From Labrys sp. KNU-23 (GTDB lineage: Bacteria; Pseudomonadota; Alphaproteobacteria; Rhizobiales; Labraceae), in assembly GCF_008330945.1 (NCBI RefSeq), contig NZ_CP043489.1, forward strand, positions 930,001-994,000: DNA of 64,000 nucleotides, in the 5' to 3' direction. Under the pieces are notes generated by a model. It ran no database searches. It had not been told where the DNA came from and saw nothing but the letters and a program-made list of their open reading frames with translations. Made by a program: the position numbers and the translations under genes. This document shows positions 8,828 to 16,891 of the stretch, one piece after another (position 1 is the stretch's first letter; each line of letters begins with the position of its first letter).

Positions 8828-9652
8828 ATGGCAAACTATGACGACGATTCTTATTTTCAACCAAGCAACACTAAAAATCCGGAGGCACTCAAATATTGCC
8901 CGGGAGGCAATCCGTTCATCACTTTCGCTGGAAGACAATGGTGGATCAATTACCACTGGACCCAGAGATCGGGAACCTGGGCCGACGAACCGTTCAAATC
9001 GATCTTCGATCCGAAGATCATTCAGCGTACAGACAAGGGGGTTCGTCTGCAAATCTTGCCCAGTGACCAGCCGAATGTCTGGCGTACTTCCGAATTGGTC
9101 TTGATGGACAAGCTGGGCTACGGTGAATACCTCGTAACCGCAGAAGCCGACGGCGGATCATTCTCTAATCTCGATGCCAATGCAATCTTTGGCGCCTTCC
9201 TATACCAGTATTCCGAGGCCCCTCCATCCAATGGGCCCAACATCCATCGCGAGATCGACTTTCTCGAAGTGCTTCGGAGCGGGGTAGGAAACGCACAGTT
9301 CACCCTTCAACCCTATGACAACAATCCTCACCCTGTGAATTTCTTCAAGATTCCTCCCGGCACCAATGCGATCACCATATATAATCACTGGTACAAAGAT
9401 CCGGGCTTCAATCTCGTTTCCTATTTTGCCTGCTATGCCGGCAAGTGGTCGCTCGGTAATCTTCCGCCCCGCGAAGCAGCATTCGCGTGGTGGATGCCGA
9501 GCAACCAGGAAGGGATCAAGCGCCTGATCCCCAACCATACCGACACGAGCTGCGAGCGCCTGCATCTCAATCTCTGGCTGATGCACGGGGCAGCCCCCTC
9601 CGGCCCGCAATCGGTGACAGTGACTGGCTTCGAGTTCCAACCGGCCAGTTGA
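8828..9652 (+). CDS. GH16-like beta-glucanase / concanavalin A-fold protein
   Basis: A 274-residue protein. The segment EIDFLE at residues 142-147 fits the glycoside hydrolase family 16 catalytic pattern (nucleophile Glu, helper Asp, acid/base Glu), preceded by a GEYLVTAEA strand and many Trp, Tyr and Asn residues expected of a carbohydrate-binding jelly roll. No signal peptide is visible, so it is either cytoplasmic or exported by a non-Sec route. GAGG at 8818-8821 favours the ATG at 8828 over the one at 8816. Codon use is less GC-biased than neighbours and the gene follows an AT-rich island, which suggests horizontal transfer. Family membership rests on one motif and on overall character. 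Confidence 0.72.
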   Translation: MANYDDDSYFQPSNTKNPEALKYCPGGNPFITFAGRQWWINYHWTQRSGTWADEPFKSIFDPKIIQRTDKGVRLQILPSDQPNVWRTSELVLMDKLGYGEYLVTAEADGGSFSNLDANAIFGAFLYQYSEAPPSNGPNIHREIDFLEVLRSGVGNAQFTLQPYDNNPHPVNFFKIPPGTNAITIYNHWYKDPGFNLVSYFACYAGKWSLGNLPPREAAFAWWMPSNQEGIKRLIPNHTDTSCERLHLNLWLMHGAAPSGPQSVTVTGFEFQPAS

Positions 9653-9783
9653 CGGCTCGATTTCGCAGGACACGCTCACCTCGCCCTCCCGTCGTTGGAC
9701 GAGCACGGTCCGATCTTCTCAAGCACCATAGGCTCCCCCGCTGGGCGCCACAGTCGCCGCCAATGGCGGCGACGTCATCGACA

Positions 9784-10734
9784 TCAGGGTGTCTGCGCCT
9801 CGTAGACAAACAGGGTCGACTTGTCGTCATCCGGCATGAAATAGGCCCGCAGTCCACCGTCCTTGACCTCGACGAAGGCCGGATTCTGGGTCATCGGCAG
9901 GCCGGAGGGCGCCCACAACTCGACAGGCACCTGCCAGATCGGCCTGTTGTCCTTGAGATCGACCAGTTCCAAGCCACCCAGGCGGAAGGGTGCGGCGTCC
10001 GGCGCCACCTTGTAGGCGTTCAAGCCGGAGCAGAGCATGCGTGCCCCGCCGGCATAGTGGCAGTCCTGATAGTCGATATACTGGGCCGGGTTCATCACCC
10101 GCAGCGTCTCAGGCGATGCATCGGCGTTGGTGATCTTGCCGTCCGCGCCGAATGGCCAGGCATAGAAGCGGCGCGATCCCCAACTCACGCCGTGCAGGGA
10201 GTTGCGCTGCGTATCATGGACGATGCCGCCAACATGGTCCTTGAAGCGGAAGACCTCGACCGCCTTCATGGTGGCGGGATCGACCTTGTAGATGATCGCC
10301 TGGCTGTTCGGCCGATATTCGGCCACCGGCACCCAGATGAACTTGCCGTCGAAGTCGATGCCGCCGGGGTGATAGACGCTGCCCTCTCCCAGCTTGAGGT
10401 CGGCTAGCAGCTTGCCGTCCTTGGAGATGCGGAACAGGTGCCCCTCGCCCTCGCCGGTATCGCGGTCATAGCCCTCGCGCGGCGCCGGATATTTGGTGGT
10501 CGGCTTGAGGATGTTCACCGAGGACACGAAGAAATCATCGCCGATCTTGACCATGCCCTGGGGATGAAAAGTCGGGAAGGCGATGGGAATGGCCGCCACC
10601 TGCTTCCAGGCGGTCCCGCGCGTGAGCTTGGTCACGCGGTCGGCGACCGAGGCTTCCTCGGCCATCGCCGTGCCAATCGCACCGGGCAACACCGCGAGTG
10701 CGGCGAGCAGAGCGGCAATCCTGATTCTGACCAT
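9784..10734 (-). CDS. Secreted protein, probably beta-propeller (DUF6454-like)
   Basis: A 316-residue exported protein. The ATG at 10734 has a GGAGG site 8 bases upstream and is followed by a signal peptide (MVRIRIAALLAALAV to AMA-E). The mature part reads as repeated four-strand blades (FPTFHPQGMVKIGDDFFVSS; GEGHLFRISKDGKLLADLKL; SVYHPGGIDFDGKFIWVPV; GGIVHDTQRNSLHGVSWGS), as in NHL/SMP-30-type propellers that handle small metabolites. I recall a DUF6454 family of this kind but could not confirm it. It is followed, in the same direction from the reader's right, by two other minus-strand genes, so operon membership is possible. Confidence 0.72.
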   Translation of the reverse strand: MVRIRIAALLAALAVLPGAIGTAMAEEASVADRVTKLTRGTAWKQVAAIPIAFPTFHPQGMVKIGDDFFVSSVNILKPTTKYPAPREGYDRDTGEGEGHLFRISKDGKLLADLKLGEGSVYHPGGIDFDGKFIWVPVAEYRPNSQAIIYKVDPATMKAVEVFRFKDHVGGIVHDTQRNSLHGVSWGSRRFYAWPFGADGKITNADASPETLRVMNPAQYIDYQDCHYAGGARMLCSGLNAYKVAPDAAPFRLGGLELVDLKDNRPIWQVPVELWAPSGLPMTQNPAFVEVKDGGLRAYFMPDDDKSTLFVYEAQTP

Positions 10735-10809
10735 CAAATCATCCTCCACGGTCGGTGCCTTACGATATGCTTCTAACGGCGATATGACCGTTCGGGCAGG
10801 CCGACGGTT

Positions 10810-11424
10810 TCAGTAGATCGTTTGGCGCAGGCGTTCCGGATAGGCTTTGTCATAGGTCTCGCCATCGAAATCGCCCTTGGTGATCGCAGTCAGGATCTGG
10901 CCCATGGTGGGCAATTCCGCCCGCGAGATCTGGGTCGATGGGTCCCAGAGCTTGGAGCGCACCAGCGCCTTCTGGCATTGGGTGTAGACTTCCTCCACCG
11001 TGACGACGATGACGGTGCGGGGCGTCTTGCCCTGCATGGTGAAGCTTGCGCACAGATCGGGATCGGCCGAGATCACGGCACGTCCGACCACGCGCAGCGT
11101 CTCGCCGATGCCCGGGATCATGAAGAGGAGATGGACGCGCGGATCCTCGATGATGTTGCGCAGCGAATCCAGCCGGTTGTTGCCGCGCCTGTCCGGAATG
11201 ATCAGCGTCTTGGCATCGGCGACGCGGACGAACCCGGCAGGGTCCCCGCGCGGCGAGCAATCGACGCCCGATGGCCCCACGGAGGCCAGCATCATGAAGG
11301 GCGAGGCCTGGATGAAGGCATGGTACTGGTCGGACACATGGTCCAGCACCTTGATGCGGGCAGCGGGCTGCACCGGTTCGCTGTAGAGCGTCTCGAGCTC
11401 GGCGATGGTGGTGATCAGCGACAT
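10810..11424 (-). CDS. PPOX-class FMN-binding protein (MSMEG_1061-type)
   Basis: A 204-residue flavoprotein of the pyridoxamine 5'-phosphate oxidase-like split-barrel fold. Recognisable segments are PFMMLASVGPSGVDCSPRGD, where the Ser/Thr-rich strand precedes the FMN site, the loop TLIIPDRRGNNRLDSLRNI, and the HLLFMIPG strand. Length and the C-terminal KLWD segment match the MSMEG_1061 subgroup rather than true PdxH, which is encoded separately in this window. Its substrate is unknown. GGAAG precedes the start. It lies 48 bp after the glyoxalase-fold gene on the same strand and is probably co-transcribed with it. Confidence 0.85.
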   Translation of the reverse strand: MSLITTIAELETLYSEPVQPAARIKVLDHVSDQYHAFIQASPFMMLASVGPSGVDCSPRGDPAGFVRVADAKTLIIPDRRGNNRLDSLRNIIEDPRVHLLFMIPGIGETLRVVGRAVISADPDLCASFTMQGKTPRTVIVVTVEEVYTQCQKALVRSKLWDPSTQISRAELPTMGQILTAITKGDFDGETYDKAYPERLRQTIY

Positions 11425-11472
11425 TGGAAACTTCCGTCTTTTCGGCTGCAGCGGGCGTTGCAGCCCCTCATT

Positions 11473-11886
11473 TCAATAGGTTCGCCACAGACCCGGCGTG
11501 GCAAATTCCAGCATATGGCCATCGGGATCGCGGAAATAGACGCTGTTCCCGCCCGCCTGCCAATGGGTTCGCCCTTCCACCGCGACATGGTGCGCCGCCA
11601 GGCGTGCCTCCCATTCTGCCAGTTCGTCGGCGCCGATGGCAAAGGCGACATGGATGCGACCCACGGCATCATGGCCCGGAATGGTACCCACGGGCGATGT
11701 CATGTCCTGAGCGGAAGCGCCCCGCTTGAAGACGAGCAGGACGCTGGCACCGCCCACATCATAGGCATAGAGCCGCTCCATCTTCAGCAAAAGCGGGAGT
11801 TGCAGCACAGTCTCGTAGAAATGCGCGGCGCGATCGAGATCCTCGACATAGATAGCGGTTTCGATAATGCGGTCGAGCTTGGGCAT
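11473..11886 (-). CDS. VOC / glyoxalase-fold metalloprotein
   Basis: A 137-residue protein of the vicinal oxygen chelate superfamily: two paired beta-alpha-beta-beta-beta modules, the first opening with ETAIYVEDLDRAAHFYETVLQ and the second ending with NSVYFRDPDGHMLEF, where the final Glu is a usual metal ligand. Members include lactoylglutathione lyases, dioxygenases and antibiotic-binding proteins; the specific reaction here is unknown. A very strong GGGAGGAG site precedes the ATG. It sits between the ugp operon and the PPOX gene on the same strand, 30 bp after ugpC, so read-through from ugp is possible. Confidence 0.87.
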   Translation of the reverse strand: MPKLDRIIETAIYVEDLDRAAHFYETVLQLPLLLKMERLYAYDVGGASVLLVFKRGASAQDMTSPVGTIPGHDAVGRIHVAFAIGADELAEWEARLAAHHVAVEGRTHWQAGGNSVYFRDPDGHMLEFATPGLWRTY

Positions 11887-11916
11887 GCGATTCTCCTCCC
11901 GACAGCAACAAGATCT

Positions 11917-12972
11917 TCACTCCGATAGGCGCTTTTGCGTCCCCTTGTCGAATAGATGGATGGCCGCAGGGTCGATGGCAAACTGCATGCTGTCGGCGAT
12001 GGCGTGTTCCATGCCGAGTGCGATCACCAGGGACTGCCCATCGATGTCCCCGTGCAGAAGGCGATGTGCGCCCAACTCCTCGACATAGCGCAGCTTCACG
12101 GCCAGGCTGCCCGGTACCGGTGCGGGGACCGGCTGCAGGTCCTCGGCGCGCAGGCCGACCAGGACCTCGGCCAGGACCTGCCGCGGCAAGGCCAGGCGCG
12201 TCTGCCCGAGAATGAGTGTATTGCCCTCCCCGCGCCCTTTCAGGATATTCATGGCCGGCGAGCCGATGAAAGCCGCCACGAAGGTGGAGGCCGGCTTGCG
12301 GTAGATCTCGAGCGGAGCACCGATCTGCTCGATGGCGCCGCCATTCAGCACCACCAGCACGTCTGCCAGGGTCATCGCTTCGAGCTGGTCATGGGTGACA
12401 TAGATCGAAGTGGTGCCCAGGCGCTGCTGCAATTGCTTGATTTCGCCGCGCATCTGCACGCGCAGCTTGGCGTCGAGATTGGAGAGCGGCTCGTCGAACA
12501 GGAAAGCGGCCGGCTGGCGCACGATGGCCCGGCCCATCGCCACGCGCTGGCGCTGGCCGCCGGAAAGCTGGCGCGGCTTGCGCTTGAGCATGTCGTCACT
12601 GAGCTCGAGGATGCGGGCGGCTTCCTTCACCCGCTGGCCGATCTCCCCCTCGGCGGTTCTGCGATTGCGCAGGCCATAGGCCATGTTGTCGAAGACCGAC
12701 ATATGCGGATAGAGCGCGTAATTCTGGAACACCATGGCAATGTCCCGGTCCATCGGCTCGATCTCGTTGACCCGCCGTTCGCCGATATGGACGTCGCCCG
12801 ACGAGATCCGCTCCAGCCCCGCCACCATGCGCAGCAAGGTCGACTTGCCGCAGCCGGACGGGCCGACCAGCACGCAAAAGCCGCCATCCGGCACGGTGAA
12901 GCTGACACCCTTCACCGCCTCATAGCCGTTGTCGTAGATCTTCTTGACGTTGTTCAGGACGACTTGCGCCAT
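11917..12972 (-). CDS. ugpC: sn-glycerol-3-phosphate ABC transporter, ATP-binding protein UgpC
   Basis: A 351-residue ATPase that powers uptake of glycerol-3-phosphate and its diesters. Walker [10 protein letters not shown] at 38-46, signature LSGGQ, Walker [13 protein letters not shown] and an H-loop Thr-His-Asp are all present, followed by a C-terminal TOBE/MalK-type regulatory domain of about 110 residues. It is the last gene of the ugpB-A-E-C order used by this family and starts 7 bp after the ugpE stop. In rhizobia and enterics this operon is part of the phosphate-starvation response; a PHO-box-like element precedes ugpB here. Confidence 0.95.
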   Translation of the reverse strand: MAQVVLNNVKKIYDNGYEAVKGVSFTVPDGGFCVLVGPSGCGKSTLLRMVAGLERISSGDVHIGERRVNEIEPMDRDIAMVFQNYALYPHMSVFDNMAYGLRNRRTAEGEIGQRVKEAARILELSDDMLKRKPRQLSGGQRQRVAMGRAIVRQPAAFLFDEPLSNLDAKLRVQMRGEIKQLQQRLGTTSIYVTHDQLEAMTLADVLVVLNGGAIEQIGAPLEIYRKPASTFVAAFIGSPAMNILKGRGEGNTLILGQTRLALPRQVLAEVLVGLRAEDLQPVPAPVPGSLAVKLRYVEELGAHRLLHGDIDGQSLVIALGMEHAIADSMQFAIDPAAIHLFDKGTQKRLSE

Positions 12973-12979
12973 TGGCTAC

Positions 12980-13828
12980 TCACTTCTCGGTCTCGACCAG
13001 GCCCTTGACGAAGAGCTTCTGCATCACGACGACGACCACCACCGGCGGCAGCATGGCCAGGATGGCGGTCGCCATGGCGATCTGCCATTCGGTCAGGGCG
13101 TCCTGGGTGGTGATCATCTTGCGGATGCCGATGACGATGGTCTGCATCGAATCCTGGGTGGTGATCAGCAGGGGCCACAAATACTGGTTCCAGCCATAGA
13201 TGAACTGGATCACGAACATCGCCGCGATCGAGGTGATCGACAGCGGCAGCACGGTATCCTTGAAGAATTTCAGCGGGCCGGCCCCATCGATCTTGGAGGC
13301 TTCCAGCAATTCGTCGGGAATGGTCATGAAGAACTGGCGGAACAGCAAGGTCGCCGTCGCCGAGGCGATCAGCGGCAGGGTCAGGCCGGCATAGGTGTCG
13401 AGCAAATGGAGATCGGAGACGATCTTGTAGGTCGGGTAGATACGCACCTCCACCGGCAGCATCAGCGTGATGAAGATCAGCCAGAAGGCGAACATGCGGA
13501 AGCGGAAGCGGAAATAGACGATGGCAAAGGCCGAGATCAGCGAGATCACGATCTTGCCCACCGCGATCGCCACCGCCATGATCAGGCTGGTGGTCAACAT
13601 GGTGAGCACCGGCTCGCGCGTGGCGCCTTGCGTACCGTGGAACAGGGTCTGGGTATAGTTCTTGATCAGGTCGGGGCCTGGCAGCACGCCGATCTGGCCG
13701 TTGATGATGGTGGTGGCATCATGGGTGGAAGCCACGAACGCCAACCAGACCGGAAAGGCCAGGACCAGTACGCCAAGGATCAGAATGGCGTGTGGCAACA
13801 GATCCCCGAAACGGCGGTTTTCAACCAT
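12980..13828 (-). CDS. ugpE: Glycerol-3-phosphate ABC transporter permease UgpE
   Basis: A 282-residue inner-membrane permease with six predicted helices and the cytoplasmic EAA loop (DELLEASKIDGAGPLKFF) that docks on the ATPase. Its N terminus (LLPHAILILGVLVLAFPVWLAF) is the usual MalG-type first helix. An AGGAGGG site precedes the ATG. It lies 36 bp after ugpA and 7 bp before ugpC and forms the heterodimeric channel with UgpA. Confidence 0.94.
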   Translation of the reverse strand: MVENRRFGDLLPHAILILGVLVLAFPVWLAFVASTHDATTIINGQIGVLPGPDLIKNYTQTLFHGTQGATREPVLTMLTTSLIMAVAIAVGKIVISLISAFAIVYFRFRFRMFAFWLIFITLMLPVEVRIYPTYKIVSDLHLLDTYAGLTLPLIASATATLLFRQFFMTIPDELLEASKIDGAGPLKFFKDTVLPLSITSIAAMFVIQFIYGWNQYLWPLLITTQDSMQTIVIGIRKMITTQDALTEWQIAMATAILAMLPPVVVVVVMQKLFVKGLVETEK

Positions 13829-13864
13829 GGGCCGTCCCTCCTGACAGCGACGAGAAGCAGGCCA

Positions 13865-14746
13865 TCAATAGGTCACCTTCTTCTCGATGAAGCGGAACTG
13901 CAGGGTCGTCATGGCGATCACCATGATCAGCAGGATCACCGACTGCGCCGCCGAGCCGCCGAGATCGCCGCCGCTCTGACCGTCATTATAGACCTTGAAC
14001 ACCATGGTGATGGTCTCCCCGGCCGGACCGCCATGGGTCACCGCATCGATGATGCCGAACGTGTCGAAGAAGACGTAGACGATGTTGATGACGAGCAGGA
14101 AGAAGGTAGTGGGCGACAGCAGCGGCAGGATGATGGTCCAGAAGCGCCGTGCCGGCCGGGCGCCATCGATGGCAGCCGCCTCGATCAGCGATTTGGGAAT
14201 CGACTGCAGCCCCGCCAGGAAGAACAGGAAATTATAGGAGATCTGCTTCCAGGTCGCCGCCAGCACGATCAGGATCATAGCATGATTACCATCGAGCAGC
14301 GGGTTCCACGGCAGGCCGAGCTGGCCGAGTCCGCGTGCCACCAGGCCGAGCGAGGGCTGGAACATGAAAAGCCAGAGCACGCCGGCCACCGCCGGCGCCA
14401 CGGCATAGGGCCAGATCAGCATGGTGCGATAGAAGCCGGCGCCCTTGATCTTCTTGTCGGCCTGCACCGCCAGGATCAGGGCAAGGCCCAGCGAGAGCAC
14501 CGAGACCAGAAGGGCAAATGTCAGGGTGACACCCACGGCCTTGTAATATTCCGGCTGGGCGAACAGCAGCTGGTAGTTCTCGAACCAGACGAAATCGGAG
14601 GTCGTGCCGAAACTGTCCTCGATGAAGAAGGATTGCCGGATCGCCTGCGTCACCGGCCAATAGAAGAACACCAGCGTGATCGCCAATTGCGGCGCCAGAA
14701 GCAGCCAGGGCAGGAGCTTGCCGGAGAAGACGGAGCGTTTTTCCAT
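13865..14746 (-). CDS. ugpA: Glycerol-3-phosphate ABC transporter permease UgpA
   Basis: A 293-residue permease of the MalF type with six helices. The first helix is [20 protein letters not shown]; the EAA loop reads [17 protein letters not shown]. It pairs with UgpE. A 204-bp gap that contains a palindromic repeat separates it from ugpB; this is larger than other gaps in the operon and may lower expression of the membrane parts relative to the binding protein. Confidence 0.94.
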   Translation of the reverse strand: MEKRSVFSGKLLPWLLLAPQLAITLVFFYWPVTQAIRQSFFIEDSFGTTSDFVWFENYQLLFAQPEYYKAVGVTLTFALLVSVLSLGLALILAVQADKKIKGAGFYRTMLIWPYAVAPAVAGVLWLFMFQPSLGLVARGLGQLGLPWNPLLDGNHAMILIVLAATWKQISYNFLFFLAGLQSIPKSLIEAAAIDGARPARRFWTIILPLLSPTTFFLLVINIVYVFFDTFGIIDAVTHGGPAGETITMVFKVYNDGQSGGDLGGSAAQSVILLIMVIAMTTLQFRFIEKKVTY

Positions 14747-14823
14747 GGGCGATCCTAATGGGTCGCATCGCTATTGCCGAAAACGGCAGCCCCTTGTCGG
14801 CACGATGCTCTAATGCTCTCGAT

Positions 14824-14917
14824 CTTTGTCATTGCCGGGCTTGACCCGGCAATCCAGCGTCCACGTCCAGGCAGTGAGGGGGACTGGATGCCCGGGTCAG
14901 GCCCGGGCATGACAAAG
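14824..14917. repeat. Palindromic REP-like element between ugpB and ugpA
   Basis: A 94-bp element bounded by the exact inverted repeats CTTTGTCAT (14824-14832) and ATGACAAAG (14909-14917). Inside are two hairpins with perfect 9-bp arms and 5-nt loops: ATTGCCGGG/CCCGGCAAT (14831-14853) and ATGCCCGGG/CCCGGGCAT (14888-14910). This is the design of bacterial interspersed palindromic units. Located after ugpB in the transcript, it could protect the ugpB mRNA 3' end, raising binding-protein levels; that is inference. Confidence 0.85.
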
Positions 14918-14950
14918 CTTGGCATCTTTTCGCTGGGGCTTTTACCCCCC

Positions 14951-16261
14951 CTACCGCCCCGCGGTGCGGGCGAAGGTCTTCAGCATCGCATCGCCGCGAC
15001 GGACAGCATCATCCATGGCGGCCTGCGCGGTTTTCTTGCCCGCCAGGGCCTGCTCGATCTCCTCGGCCCAGACATCGCGGATCTGGGCGAGGTTGCCGAG
15101 GCGAAGCCCGCGCGAATTTTCCGTCGGCGCCTTGTTGGTCAGCTCGAGGACAGCCACTTCGCTGTTCGGGTCCTTGGCGTAGAAGCCCTGCTTCTTGGAA
15201 AGCTCATAGGCGGCCGGGGTGATCGGCAGATAGCCGGTCTCCTGAGCCCACCAGGCCTGCACGTCAGGCTTGGACAGATACGTCAGGAACTTGGCAACGC
15301 CCTTGTAGGCCTCGTCCGACTTGCCGCCCATCACCCAGAGCGAGGCGCCGCCGATGATCGAATTCTGAGGCGCGCCCTGCACGTCGGGATAATAGGGCAT
15401 CGGCGCCACCGAATATTTGAACTTGGCATTGGCCTTGACGTTGCCGAGGAAAGCCGACGACGTCAGGAACAGCGGGCACTCGCCCGAGGTGAAACGCCCC
15501 TCGCCCTGGTTGGTGCGGCCGGAATAGTCGAAGGTCTTGTCCTTCTGGGCCTCGACCAGGTTTTCCAGATGCTTCACCACCAGCGGATTGTTGATCTTCA
15601 ATTCGGTATCGAAGCCGTCCAGGCCGTTGGCCTTGGTCGAAAGCGGCACGTTGTGCCAGGCCGACAGTTCCTCGATGTTGGCCCAGGTCGTCCAGCCCGT
15701 CGAAATGCCGCAAGTGGCATAGCCGGCCGCCTTCAGCTTCTTGGCCGCCTCGAAGGCCTCGGGCCAGGTCTTGGGCGCAGCGGCGAGATTGGCCTTCTTC
15801 AAGGCATCCTCGTTGACCCACATCACCATGGTCGAGGAATTGAAGGGAAAGGACAACATCTCGCCCTTGGCATTGGAATAATAGCCGGTCACGGCGGGCA
15901 GATAGGACTTCTCGTCAAAGGATTCGCCCGCATCCTTCATCAGCTGGTAGACGGGCTTGATGGCGCCCTTGGCGGCCATCATGGTTGCCGTGCCGACTTC
16001 GAAGACCTGGAGGATATCAGGCGCATTACCGGCCCGGAACGCAGCGATGCCGGCATTCATGGTATCGGCATAGGAGCCCTTATAGGCGGGAATGATGCGG
16101 TAGTCGCTCTGGCTGGCATTGAAATCATTGGCCAGCTTGACGATGCGGTCGTTGTTGGCACCCGTCATCGCGTGCCACCATTGTATGTCGGTGGCTGCCA
16201 GGGCCCCGGTGGATACGCCGGCAAACAGAACCGTGGCCGAAGCCAGAACGCTCAACTTCAT
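14951..16261 (-). CDS. ugpB: Glycerol-3-phosphate-binding periplasmic protein UgpB
   Basis: A 436-residue extracellular solute-binding protein (family 1). A signal peptide (residues 1-22, GALA-A) precedes TDIQWWHAMTGANN, the usual UgpB opening that contacts the ligand. Family segments are DILQVFEVGTATMMAAKGAIKPV and a Trp-rich hinge (ISTGWTTWANIEELSAWHNVP). It delivers glycerol-3-phosphate to UgpAEC. GAGGGAG precedes the start. It is the first gene of the operon; three 7-bp direct repeats spaced 11 bp apart lie 72-100 bp upstream of its start codon. Confidence 0.95.
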   Translation of the reverse strand: MKLSVLASATVLFAGVSTGALAATDIQWWHAMTGANNDRIVKLANDFNASQSDYRIIPAYKGSYADTMNAGIAAFRAGNAPDILQVFEVGTATMMAAKGAIKPVYQLMKDAGESFDEKSYLPAVTGYYSNAKGEMLSFPFNSSTMVMWVNEDALKKANLAAAPKTWPEAFEAAKKLKAAGYATCGISTGWTTWANIEELSAWHNVPLSTKANGLDGFDTELKINNPLVVKHLENLVEAQKDKTFDYSGRTNQGEGRFTSGECPLFLTSSAFLGNVKANAKFKYSVAPMPYYPDVQGAPQNSIIGGASLWVMGGKSDEAYKGVAKFLTYLSKPDVQAWWAQETGYLPITPAAYELSKKQGFYAKDPNSEVAVLELTNKAPTENSRGLRLGNLAQIRDVWAEEIEQALAGKKTAQAAMDDAVRRGDAMLKTFARTAGR

Positions 16262-16332
16262 TGCATACTCCCTCAGGGTGCACCGTTTCTTGAAAGGACG
16301 GCGTCGTTTAAGACTTCACCGGTTGCGCCTCA

Positions 16333-16361
16333 ATGACGACGGAATGAAGCAAATATGACAG
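16333..16361 (-). promoter_or_regulatory. Candidate PHO box upstream of ugpB
   Basis: Read on the ugp coding strand, three heptamers with a strict 11-bp period occur: CTGTCAT (16355-16361), GCTTCAT (16344-16350) and TCGTCAT (16333-16339). The first is an exact match to the PhoB half-site consensus CTGTCAT and the period matches the known PHO box. The site lies 72-100 bp before the ugpB start codon. PhoB control of ugp operons is established in other proteobacteria; here it is inferred from the site. Confidence 0.75.
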
Positions 16362-16458
16362 ATAGTGGGTTTCAGGACATACCCTCGGCTTCTCCCCGGT
16401 CCCGCTTCAGCGCGCTGCTCCAATCCTAACGCAGCGAAATCGCCATGGTTTTCTTTCG

Positions 16459-16523
16459 ATTCCAAGAATGGAATTATTGGACCGTTTTTTTAAATTATGG
16501 AAAATTCATTCCATTCCAAGAAT
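16459..16523. promoter_or_regulatory. AT-rich patch with repeated ATTCCAAGAAT
   Basis: The 11-mer ATTCCAAGAAT appears at 16459-16469 and again at 16513-16523. The first copy extends into a palindrome ATTCC-N6-GGAAT (16459-16474), and GAATGGAAT (16466-16474) is complementary to ATTCCATTC (16508-16516). A T-run separates them. It may be a regulatory site for the divergent genes; no regulator can be named. Confidence 0.4.
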
Positions 16524-16891
16524 ATGTTGTCAAGACCTGAATTCTACAGAGTTGGCAGTAGTCGGGCTTTTCCCCTCGCTAAGCCGGCCCATGATTCCGA
16601 TGTCGATCGGGACGCCCCAACCCGTTGATGGAGCGGCACTGTCATGGTGCGGGGCCATGGCCGGCCGATCAATTGAGGCCGCAGGCCACCACGGGCAAGC
16701 GAGGGCGGGAACATGGTAAAGCCGAAATGTCCCGGCCAGACCGGTAGGAACATCGTCGCCTCCATTTGCGACAGCACACCGCTTCGTCCCCATCGACCAT
16801 GTCACCGCCGTCAAGTCGCTCGTTGCCGACTGGCGGTTTCAGGGCTAAGCAACTGGAAACCGGATCGCGAAATTCTGCCGAGGGAGGCTCC

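Larger units (their letters stand above)
16262..16891. other. 630-bp divergent intergenic region, ugpB / phosphofructokinase
   Basis: No gene is supportable here. The region holds a PHO-box-like site (16333-16361) facing ugpB and an AT-rich patch at about 16445-16545 with repeated ATTCCAAGAAT. The remaining 350 bp toward the phosphofructokinase gene have normal composition and short spurious frames only. Confidence 0.7.

Noticed and set aside
12944..14758. 604-codon plus-strand frame across ugpE and ugpA
   Set aside because: Composition is His/Gln/Asp/Arg-rich and it crosses two intact permease genes; an artefact of codon bias.
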